Below are positions 31,749 to 39,685 of a DNA stretch of 64,000 nucleotides, in pieces (positions within the stretch are counted from its first letter, which is position 1; the number at the start of each line of letters is the position of its first letter). This DNA comes from JAAYQA01 sp964510345. Its GTDB lineage: Bacteria; Bacillota; Clostridia; Tissierellales; Peptoniphilaceae. The notes beneath the pieces are model-generated. The model saw only the letters and a list, made by a program, of their open reading frames with translations. It was not told where the DNA came from and made no database searches. The stretch is taken from positions 1 to 64,000 of the forward strand of contig CAZEBB010000007.1 in assembly GCA_964510345.1 (NCBI GenBank), given 5' to 3'. Made by a program: the position numbers and the translations under genes.

Positions 31749-33495
31749 GGGGCTGACCCAAAACGAAAAAACCACGAAGGACCGATAAAAATCGGGAAAC
31801 CCTTCGTGGTTTTTTGATGAAAAGAAAAACCCAAATCCGTCTTTCTTTGTCTTTTTATCTACTTCCAGAAGATGAATCATCCAATTCTTGAGGTTATGTG
31901 CCATGGCATACAAGCCAAACTCTACATTCACCTTCTCTTTCCCACGCAAAACAAACCTCGTACACCCCAGGTTCTTCTTCAGGTCCCCGAAGACACTTTC
32001 CGGTTCAATTTTCCGTTTCGCGTAGAGTTTTCGGTATTCTTCGTTTTCCAGGAGGTCGTACCTGACTCTCGCCTTACACTCTTCATACACCGGATTGTAG
32101 TGGATCCTCCGGTTCCCTTTCGCTCGGGTACATTGTTCTTTGATGGGACACCCTGCAATCTTCACACTCGTAGATTTTCAGGTCTCTCGTGTATCCATAG
32201 GTATCTTTCTTTTTGGCGTAGTGACTAAATTCGACAAAGCGACCCTGCGGACATACAAAGTAGTCCTCCAGCGGATGGTACTCCCAGTTTTGCCAGTACC
32301 GGAGGTTCGTTTGGTAGCGTTTGGTTGGTTCTTTGCGAAAGGTGTTGTAGGGAATGAGGGCGTGGATTTTCTCGTCATCCAGAAACAGATAGTTTTCTTC
32401 GCTGGCGTATCCCGCGTCCGCGATGAGGTGTTTGGGTGCAGGCAGTGCCGTTTTGGCATGTGCCAAAAGATGGTCCTTAAGGGTTCGGGTGTCGGTGGGA
32501 TTGGGATGGAGTGTATAGAAGAGGATATATTGGTTATTGGTTCCCATCTGCACGTTGTAGCCGGCTTTGAGCTGTCCGTTTCGCATATGGTCTTCTTTCA
32601 TGCGCATAAAGGTGGCATCCGGGTCTTTTTTGGAGAAGCTGTTTCTTCCTTGGGCGATGCGGTGATGCGCTTCGTATTTTCTCATGCGGGGAAGAAAGTC
32701 GTCCTGAAAGAGTTTTTTGAGTTTTCTCACTTTTTGCTGCCTTCGTCGCGGGAGTTCTTTTTGTTGATATTCGGTTTCGACCCTCTCGATTTGGTCGGTG
32801 ATGGATTGTAGATGTTCCGCGGTGAGAAGGGATGGTTCTTTCTTGTTCTTTGGCGATTCCTCCATTGACGTAAGGATCTTCTCCGCCATGGCACTCAGGT
32901 CGGTCATACTATCCAATAGAGGTTCTGCCTCGTTTTCTTCCTCGGCAAGAAGGACGGCTTCTTCTAAAAAAGCATGGATTTTTTCACTCAGTTTTGTCTG
33001 GTAGTTTTTGGTGGCTTTGATCCAGACAAAACTGTATTTATTGGCATTCGCTTCGATTTTTGTTCCGTCCAGATAATAGGTAGAGGGGTCTGTCAGTTCC
33101 TGTTCGACCAGTTGGGTGATTAGCGCTTGAAAGACGGTTCCGATGGTGTCTTTCATCTTCTCGGAACGGAAACGGTTGATAGTGCGAAAGTCCGGTTCAG
33201 AGTGCCCGGACAGCCAGATCATGGGAAGGTTCTCCTGACACATTTTCGCGATGCGACGACCGGAGGTGACTTGCTGGGTATAGGCGTAGAGGATAATTTT
33301 GAGCATCATCCGGGGATGGTAACTGCTTCTTCCGCCACCGGGATACTGGGAAAGAAGTTCTTCCAGATCCATCTTTTCCACCACATGATGGATGAGGCGT
33401 ACGATGTGATTGGCGGGAATCCATTCCCCCACATCCATAGGCAAATGCAGCTGGTCCATGTTATAATGCAAGAAGGTAACCGAAGGGTTATTCAA
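31749..33495 (-). pseudogene. IS1182-family transposase, frameshifted
   Basis: The first 450 or so residues form one frame (start at 33495) with the IS1182/DUF772 N-terminal region (VGEWIPANHIVRLIHHVVE, GGGRSSYHPRMMLKI) and the DDE domain (YYLDGTKIEANANKY, LIADAGYASEENY). After YECEDC (about 32165) the frame fails and stops at 32083. The expected C-terminal part (CPIKEQCTRAKG, EEYRKLYAKRKIEPESVFGDLK, the catalytic Glu region, and LKNWM) continues in the +1 frame. That second frame has no stop before the element end. The transposase is therefore probably inactive, unless the shift is a sequence error. Confidence 0.85.
31766..31815. terminator. Terminator inside the left end of the IS
   Basis: Fifteen-base stem AAAAAACCACGAAGG / CCTTCGTGGTTTTTT. 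It can stop transcription entering from pepF or leaving the transposase gene. Confidence 0.8.
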
Positions 33496-33566
33496 AAGAA
33501 TCTTCTCCTTTCTATGTTGGGTTGTGGTAACTTAATTATAGCATAGGAGAAGATTTTTTTGTAGAG

Positions 33567-33613
33567 AAAAAGCCTGCAATTACGCTGATTTTTCAACGTT
33601 TTGCAGGCTTTTT
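33567..33613. terminator. Terminator inside the right end of the IS
   Basis: Thirteen-base stem AAAAAGCCTGCAA / TTGCAGGCTTTTT with a 21-base loop. It is closely similar in stem and loop to the hairpin after ppk1 at 41887-41930. Confidence 0.8.
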
Positions 33614-33644
33614 ACTTGGGGACTTTTGGGTCAGCCCCCTTCTT

Positions 33645-36600
33645 TTATTTCAATAAAGTCTTAATCTCTGTGATGATGGACGCCGGCAGGGTTCTTTCTC
33701 CGCCGATGACGATCACATTCTCGACTTGGAGCTCTTGCAGATAATCGGCAAGTTCACGCGATAATCCGGATGGATTCACGAGAATCAATGGTGCGTCGAC
33801 CTTCGGTAAGATGGCGCCTGCGGTCAGTGAATCGATCGCGATGGTACCGGACGCTAAGACGACGGTCTTTGCATTCGGATACCCTTCTTTGGCGAGGAGC
33901 AGCGATGTCTCGTAACGATTGTCGCCTGCGATGCGCTTCGTAGTAACGCCTAGGGATTCGGCGACCTCTTCGCTCACGGAGTTCACGCCGCCGATGATGG
34001 TCACATGGGTTATGCCTCTGTCTTTTATCCACTGTGCGGTTTCTTCGGGCAACGCGTTCGGTCGCGTCAGAAGAATCGGCTTTTTGCTCGTCGTCGAAAG
34101 GTTGGATGCGGCGAGCGCGTCCGGGAAGTTCGTTCCATCGACCAGATATATCTCAGTTCCTCCGGTTTGATCCAAAATCATGTCCGCTAATCGAGCGGCC
34201 GTTGCAAATCGGTTCTCTCCGCTGACGCGTTCGACGTCCAGACCTTTGGCATTCAGCTGCTCAATCACGGCATCGGATACGACGTTTTCGCCACCGACGA
34301 TCACAACTTTTTTCGCCCCGAGTCGCGCGATCTCTGCGAGTGTCGCTTCGTCCACTTCTCCTGTCTCTGTGAGGAGAATCGGGCTATTGAGCTGTTTCGC
34401 AAGAGACGACGACACCAGCGCATCGGCTTCTACGCGCGCGCTGACGAGGATCACCTGATCGGCGCTCGTAAAGTAGCGCTTGCTGATGGCATTGGCCGTA
34501 TCGATGCGGTTGTCGCCCGCGACTCGCACCGGCTCTACGACAGGTTTTTCAGGCTCTTGAACCACCGGAGGTTGCTCGGTATCATCACTCGGATCATCGA
34601 CCGGCGGGACGACAATCGGCTCGTCTCGTAAGATGATCTCTTGGTTTTTATTTGACTCAAAGGCCTCATGGTCCGGATTGTACGTGTAGAGTTTGACCGT
34701 ATGCTGTTCTTTGTTGGCATCTAAGTTATCGGCAAATGCATTAGGCGCCAGCGTTTTCAAGCTCTTTGGCAATGTCGTTTCACTGAGCAGCCCGCTCTTG
34801 AAGGCGTTGGAACCGATCGTTTCGATTCCTTCTCCCAAGGTGAGCTTGGTCATATAGCGGAACTTCACATTGTGTTCAAATGCGTTGGGTCCGATGTTTT
34901 TCACGGTGCCCGGGATTGTCAGGTGTTCGATCCTGTGAGTCGAGAACGCGCGGCGTTCAATATTTTCAACCGTGCTCGACAGACTGAGCGACTTGAGCGG
35001 TGCGCCTTGGAACGCCGACGAGCCGATGGTCTTCACCCCTCTCGGAATGACGACGGACGCGAGCTTCGTATTTCTCGAGAATGCGCCACCCGGAATCTCG
35101 GTAAGTCCTTTGGAGATCGTAAGGCTTTCCAGTTGGTTCAGCGAGAAGACGCCCTCGCCCATTTCCGTTACGCTGTCCGGGATTCGCAGCGATTGGATCT
35201 GGTTCCCATTAAATGCCGATGGTCCGATATATTGTAGTGTTCTCGGCATATTGACGCCGGAGATCGCGTTTAGGCGAAATGCGCGCGCCTCGATTCGTTC
35301 AAGCGACTTCGGCAAGACGACCGAGGTCAGTCCGTCCGGTGAAGTGACCGAATCGGTGCCATATAGTACGTCTGAATCTTTGATCGCAAACGCATCGGGA
35401 CCGATGGCGGTGATCGCTTCACCGCTTGGGTTATTGTTCGGCAAGACGAGGTCTTTATTGATGCGAAATTTTTCGCGACCGGTCGGGCTGTACCCGGTGA
35501 TCGTCGTTCCGTCATACGTGAAGTCAGACGACGTCCACTTCGCAGCGTCACTGATTTGGAGTGCATCGATCGCCGCTTGCAATTTTTGTTGGGCTTGGTC
35601 GACCTGTTCTTGTGTCAAGCTCGTGTCAGAAAGGGCCGAATTGGCTTCTGCGATGGCATCGGCCAGCGCCGCCATGGAATCTTCGGTGAACAGTTTGGGA
35701 TTCTTCTGTTCAGCCTCTGCGATTGTCGCGGCGAGCGCCTTTTTGTTGACATCCACCGGCGCTAACGCTGCGATAGCCTTCTTGAGTGCTTTTTCTCTTT
35801 GATCGATCGTCGCTTGCGATGCAGCCGGGTCTTCAAACGCCTCTTTGGCGGCCGCTAAGACGGTTTGCATTGCCAAATAGCTTTCCGGTGTATACTCGTC
35901 TTCCGCCATCTTCTGCGCGATATTGATCTGCTCAAATAAGTCTTGGCGATCCACCGCTTCTTCCGGCAGAATCAGCTTTTGGTAGCGGCTGTTGTAAATA
36001 TAGGTGCTCGTGTGCAAGTGCAGCGGGTTTCTTGTGTGCAAATGCACGACGCCGTAGTTCACGTCATCCGGCAGCGCATCGGCCGCCGTAATCGGCTCCA
36101 TACCGGTATTGTTCGCAAATACATACTCTCTGATCTTAAACAAACTGTACGGAAGGTCGACTTCCGTGAGCTTATTGTGAGCAAAACTGAAGTTGTCAAT
36201 TTGAATATTGCGCACATCGTCGGAGATCTCTAGCGTTTTGATCTCGTTCTTTTGGAACGCGGAGTTCCCGATGATCAGCATCGATGACGGGATCGACACC
36301 GCTTCAATTTGGTTGCTGAAAAACGCCTCGGTATCGATAATCTTGACGCCAACGGGAAGGTCGATCGCCTTGAGCGCATTATGAGAGAACGCACCCGCGC
36401 CGATGACGAATTCCGTCTGTCCCTGAATATCGGGCAGCGTCACTTCGGTGAGTCCGAGATTGGAGAACGCATTTCTCCCAATCCCCTGAATCGGCTTTTC
36501 AACGGTTTCTCCGTCGACGATTTCCGTGCCCGTATTCGGGAGGACGAGCGCTAACCTGCTGTCTAATTTCTCTTTTCCTGCATCGGTAAGACCGGTGACC

Positions 36601-37712
36601 GCAAAGTATTCCCGTGCCGCCACCCGCTTGTCTTCCACCCTACCATAGGTGAAGTCTGCCGCCGTCCATACCGACGACTCGTCTTGCACAAAGCGAACGC
36701 CGACTTTTGGTACTAAGAGCGGGAGTCGTGCATCGACGACAGCCTTTTCGACCACGCTGTACACTGTTGTATCGACCTCAAAAGCCGATTCCGGGATCTC
36801 TCGGAAAGCTCCGGTGAGCTCCACCTCCGAACCGGCCGATGTGTCGATGTCTTCCGGGATGATCCAATCGACCGGCGTGCGGACAAACAGGTCCGTCATC
36901 CCGCTAGCATCGCTTTTATTGACGGCGGCAAACCCCGACTCCAGCGGGAAAGCACCGTTGATCGCCGCTTGGATTTCTTGCGGGGTCGATCCGGCGGCGA
37001 CTTCTACCGTTCCTCCGACGATATACTTGGGTTCGGTATTTTCCGCACCTAAGATCGTGTACATTGCGAGGATGGATCTGCCCAACGGTACATGCCACGT
37101 ATCGAAGGTTCCTTCGAGGACAACATCGTGGAAGATGACAGGTGCTGCGCCTTCACCCGCCGTGACGGGGAGCTCCGTTAACGCCGTCGCATTTAAGAAT
37201 GCGCCGCGGCCGACATCTTGCACGCCGTCGGGGATCGTCGCCGTGGTGAGTGACTCCACCGCTTCAAACGCGCGAAAGCCGATGCGCTCCAAGGAGTCGG
37301 GAAACTCTACACTCGTAAGCACCTTGTTGTTGGAAAACGCGCGGGGTCCGATATCCGTCAGCCCTTCCGGGAAGACGAGTTCCGCAATGGCGTTCTGAAA
37401 AAACGCCAGTTGCCCGATCGTCTTTAAACCGGACGGAAACACCACTTTCTCCAGATTCTTTCGACCGAATACGCCTTGTCGTATGTGTTCGACCGCCACT
37501 CCGTCGATCGTTTCCGGGATCACCAGCGTACCCCCCGCTCCTGTGTATCTTGTGATCGTGCCCGTCTCCGGATCGAACCGAAAGTCCGTCTCCGGATTCG
37601 CGACGAGCTCCTCCGCAGCTGCCATCTCCGGCGCTGCATATGCATTCACCGGCGCTAGCGTCAGCAGCATCGCAAGCAGCAATAGCCAAGCGATTTTTCT
37701 CTTGTGATTCAC
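33645..37712 (-). CDS. BspA-like leucine-rich-repeat surface protein with CWB2 anchor
   Basis: A 1,355-residue cell-surface protein. Signal peptide 1-26 ends in VNAYA. BspA-type LRR_5 repeats fill about 55-620 and 750-1020 (units such as IGDSAFQ/IGSNAFKSG and LTSVVLPKSLERI). Two FIVAR-like three-helix modules lie between them (about 615-745, ending EKALKKAIAAL and QKLQAAIDAL). A Pro/Glu linker precedes three CWB2 repeats (about 1077-1355; VAGDNRIDTA, VSGENRFATA, IAGDNRYETS), which bind secondary wall polymers. It probably mediates adhesion. The stop lies seven bases from the IS right end. Confidence 0.92.
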   Translation of the reverse strand: MNHKRKIAWLLLLAMLLTLAPVNAYAAPEMAAAEELVANPETDFRFDPETGTITRYTGAGGTLVIPETIDGVAVEHIRQGVFGRKNLEKVVFPSGLKTIGQLAFFQNAIAELVFPEGLTDIGPRAFSNNKVLTSVEFPDSLERIGFRAFEAVESLTTATIPDGVQDVGRGAFLNATALTELPVTAGEGAAPVIFHDVVLEGTFDTWHVPLGRSILAMYTILGAENTEPKYIVGGTVEVAAGSTPQEIQAAINGAFPLESGFAAVNKSDASGMTDLFVRTPVDWIIPEDIDTSAGSEVELTGAFREIPESAFEVDTTVYSVVEKAVVDARLPLLVPKVGVRFVQDESSVWTAADFTYGRVEDKRVAAREYFAVTGLTDAGKEKLDSRLALVLPNTGTEIVDGETVEKPIQGIGRNAFSNLGLTEVTLPDIQGQTEFVIGAGAFSHNALKAIDLPVGVKIIDTEAFFSNQIEAVSIPSSMLIIGNSAFQKNEIKTLEISDDVRNIQIDNFSFAHNKLTEVDLPYSLFKIREYVFANNTGMEPITAADALPDDVNYGVVHLHTRNPLHLHTSTYIYNSRYQKLILPEEAVDRQDLFEQINIAQKMAEDEYTPESYLAMQTVLAAAKEAFEDPAASQATIDQREKALKKAIAALAPVDVNKKALAATIAEAEQKNPKLFTEDSMAALADAIAEANSALSDTSLTQEQVDQAQQKLQAAIDALQISDAAKWTSSDFTYDGTTITGYSPTGREKFRINKDLVLPNNNPSGEAITAIGPDAFAIKDSDVLYGTDSVTSPDGLTSVVLPKSLERIEARAFRLNAISGVNMPRTLQYIGPSAFNGNQIQSLRIPDSVTEMGEGVFSLNQLESLTISKGLTEIPGGAFSRNTKLASVVIPRGVKTIGSSAFQGAPLKSLSLSSTVENIERRAFSTHRIEHLTIPGTVKNIGPNAFEHNVKFRYMTKLTLGEGIETIGSNAFKSGLLSETTLPKSLKTLAPNAFADNLDANKEQHTVKLYTYNPDHEAFESNKNQEIILRDEPIVVPPVDDPSDDTEQPPVVQEPEKPVVEPVRVAGDNRIDTANAISKRYFTSADQVILVSARVEADALVSSSLAKQLNSPILLTETGEVDEATLAEIARLGAKKVVIVGGENVVSDAVIEQLNAKGLDVERVSGENRFATAARLADMILDQTGGTEIYLVDGTNFPDALAASNLSTTSKKPILLTRPNALPEETAQWIKDRGITHVTIIGGVNSVSEEVAESLGVTTKRIAGDNRYETSLLLAKEGYPNAKTVVLASGTIAIDSLTAGAILPKVDAPLILVNPSGLSRELADYLQELQVENVIVIGGERTLPASIITEIKTLLK

Positions 37713-37829
37713 GTAATCATTCCTTTCAAAAATAATATTGATACAGAATCACCCTAGCACGAACTGTCAATTTTCGTCAATAAATTTACGATTCGATTTA
37801 TTTATATGATAATAAGAAAGGCTAATAAA

Positions 37830-37856
37830 AACCCCTGTGGATTTCCCACAGAGGTT
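37830..37856 (-). terminator. Intrinsic terminator after barstar gene
   Basis: Eleven-base stem AACCCCTGTGG / CCACAGAGGTT (one U-G pair in RNA) with T-run on the minus strand, seven bases after the barstar stop. Confidence 0.85.
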
Positions 37857-37862
37857 ATAGGA

Positions 37863-38126
37863 TTAGGACAAGTGATGGATGGTCAATTTCAGGTTGGCTT
37901 CTGCTGCGTCTTGCAAGGTCTCTAAGATCCGCTGCGCGTAGTCGCTGAGCTCTCCTCTCTCCTGCATGAGATAGATCGTCGTGTCTCGCCCAAAGCTCGT
38001 GAGCACATCATACAGCGCATCCAAATTGCGACCGTAGTATTCCTGTGTGGCGAGGCGCTTTTGCAGATACTCGTGTGCAGAATCTTTCTCCTGCAAGCGC
38101 TGCACATTGATGAAAATCCGTTTCAT
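37863..38126 (-). CDS. Barstar-family ribonuclease inhibitor
   Basis: An 87-residue cytoplasmic protein without signal peptide. Start MKRIFINVQRL, the YYGRNLDALYDVLTS segment and the C-terminal strand LKLTIHHLS match barstar, including the helix that plugs the barnase active site. It begins two bases after the stop of the barnase-like gene, so the inhibitor is made with the enzyme and protects the cell from any enzyme that stays or re-enters the cytoplasm. Confidence 0.92.
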   Translation of the reverse strand: MKRIFINVQRLQEKDSAHEYLQKRLATQEYYGRNLDALYDVLTSFGRDTTIYLMQERGELSDYAQRILETLQDAAEANLKLTIHHLS

Positions 38127-38128
38127 AT

Positions 38129-38665
38129 CTATTCCTCCGGCGTCCAGTCTTCAAAACTGTCGTAGTGGTCTTGCGTGTAAAAAATAAGCCCGTCGTTCGA
38201 GAATACCAGCCGATCGGCTCCGCGTCGTCCGCCGTTGTAGTTGACGTCGGCTTCATAGTATTTGCGGCCTTTCGCTTTCGGCAACAGCCCTTCACGGTTT
38301 CCAAAGGTATCGCCTCCGATGACGCCCTTGTCGGTCACATCCCACAGGTTTCCGTCTTCGGCGATCCACCCTAGGTCTCTCGCTTCCGACTTTGTCAGGT
38401 AATTCGGCGGCAGATGCCCGAATTCGATCAGATAATCGGCCACGTCGTTCGCTTCGTAGTAGGCTTGATTTTCTTCCAGCGGGGGAAGTAGCTCGGCATC
38501 ATCCTCCGCGCTTTGGGTTTCTTCGGTTTGCGGCAAAACCGCGCGTTCTGTCGCCTCTGATTCACTCAGGGCGGGTTCTTGTACCTCCGGCGGTGCAATC
38601 GCCTCTGCGCTGCAACCCGCGATGAGTAACAACGATAAGAAGACGATGAGTAATATACGTTTCAT
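38129..38665 (-). CDS. Barnase-like ribonuclease, lipoprotein
   Basis: A 178-residue precursor. Signal and lipobox IAGC (Cys18) are followed by an acidic linker (about 20-68), then a complete barnase domain: YLTKSEARDLGW, GGDTFGNREGLLP, YYEADVNYNGG, RGADRLVFSNDG and TQDHYDSF. The catalytic Glu, Arg and His equivalents (E in YYEADVNY, R in GADRL, H in DHYD) are all present, so the RNase should be active. Lipid anchoring is unlike the freely secreted Bacillus enzyme. The ATG at 38665 follows AAGGATG; a longer frame overlaps the ppx promoter. Confidence 0.93.
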   Translation of the reverse strand: MKRILLIVFLSLLLIAGCSAEAIAPPEVQEPALSESEATERAVLPQTEETQSAEDDAELLPPLEENQAYYEANDVADYLIEFGHLPPNYLTKSEARDLGWIAEDGNLWDVTDKGVIGGDTFGNREGLLPKAKGRKYYEADVNYNGGRRGADRLVFSNDGLIFYTQDHYDSFEDWTPEE

Positions 38666-38724
38666 GGGTTCACATCCTTCTTTTCGATCATAAACTTTCT
38701 TTCTGCGTTTGTCGAGCATTAGGG

Positions 38725-38730
38725 TATAAT
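38725..38730 (+). promoter_or_regulatory. Putative -10 box of the ppx-ppk operon
   Basis: TATAAT in GGGTATAAT, 28 bases before the ppx start. The -35 region is weak. Confidence 0.5.
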
Positions 38731-38758
38731 ACAACTGGAATACTAAAGGAGGTACCTC

Positions 38759-39685
38759 ATGCGCTATGCGATCGTAGATATCGGCTCCAATACCGTTCGA
38801 ATGAATGTGTACGACGTCGGCAAAAATAAAATCACGCAATTATTCAGTAAAAAGACCGTGGCCGGCCTTTCTTCTTATTTGCAGGATGGCCATCTCACGC
38901 AGAAGGGGATCAATAAAGCGTCCAAAATTCTCTCATCCTATCGTTACATTGCCGAACTCCTCGGCGCAGAGAAATTCTTGCCCTTTGCCACCGCGTCGCT
39001 TCGCAATATCGGCAATGCAGATGAAGCGGTCAACGCGATCAACAAAAACGCCAAAGTCACGATCGACCTAATCCAAGGGCGCGATGAAGCTCTCTACGGT
39101 TTCCGCGGACTCACACTCGGCACCAAAGTAAATTCAGGCGTAATGTTTGACATCGGCGGCGGCTCGACCGAGGTCATCCACATTCAAGACGGCACTGTAC
39201 AGCGAGCGGAGAGCATCCCGTTGGGGAGTTTAAATACCTTTACCACAATGATGAAAGACCTTACGCCCAGCACGGAAGAAGCGGATGCCATCAAGGCTGC
39301 CTTCAACCAATATCTGGATGATGTGGGTATCTCTAAGGACCGCGAGTTCCCCGTCATCTACGGGATCGGAGGAACCGCGCGCGCCTGCGGAAATGTCTGC
39401 CAGGAGTATTTCGGCCTCGCCAACCACCGCGAATTCCGATACGAAGCGCTGCGTGCATTGGTCGATGCGCTGGAAACCGGCGACCGACGCGCTCTTCGCA
39501 TCGTGTTACAAGTCGCACCGGAGCGCGTCCACACGCTCACCCCGGGGATGCTGATCATCGAAGCGCTATGCGAGCGATTTTCCGCCGGCGTGATCTCCGT
39601 CGGGAAAAACGGCGTACGCGAAGGGTATATCGTCGAACACTTGCTCAAAGAAGGAGTGGTGAATCATGACTGCACCGTCGGCTAA
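38759..39685 (+). CDS. ppx: Exopolyphosphatase (Ppx/GppA family)
   Basis: A 308-residue ASKHA-fold phosphatase that removes terminal phosphates from polyphosphate (or pppGpp). Visible phosphate loops are VDIGSNTVRMNVYD at the start and FDIGGGSTEVIHI near residue 130; GIGGTARACG follows. It is the short two-domain form. AAAGGAGG precedes the ATG. The gene overlaps ppk1 by 20 bases, so synthesis and breakdown enzymes are co-expressed. Confidence 0.93.
   Translation: MRYAIVDIGSNTVRMNVYDVGKNKITQLFSKKTVAGLSSYLQDGHLTQKGINKASKILSSYRYIAELLGAEKFLPFATASLRNIGNADEAVNAINKNAKVTIDLIQGRDEALYGFRGLTLGTKVNSGVMFDIGGGSTEVIHIQDGTVQRAESIPLGSLNTFTTMMKDLTPSTEEADAIKAAFNQYLDDVGISKDREFPVIYGIGGTARACGNVCQEYFGLANHREFRYEALRALVDALETGDRRALRIVLQVAPERVHTLTPGMLIIEALCERFSAGVISVGKNGVREGYIVEHLLKEGVVNHDCTVG

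Larger units (their letters stand above)
31749..33638. mobile_element. IS1182-family insertion sequence
   Basis: An element of 1.89 kb bounded by 15-base perfect inverted repeats GGGGCTGACCCAAAA (31749-31763, and its complement at 33624-33638). It carries one transposase gene on the minus strand, with a terminator just inside each end. No direct target duplication is visible; instead the flanks extend the symmetry (AGAAGG against CCTTCT), which suggests insertion in a palindrome such as a terminator stem. Confidence 0.9.

Noticed and set aside
38666..38839. N-terminal extension of the barnase-like protein up to 38839
   Set aside because: It would remove the lipoprotein signal from the start and overlap the ppx promoter and coding region; the ATG at 38665 has signal peptide and ribosome site.
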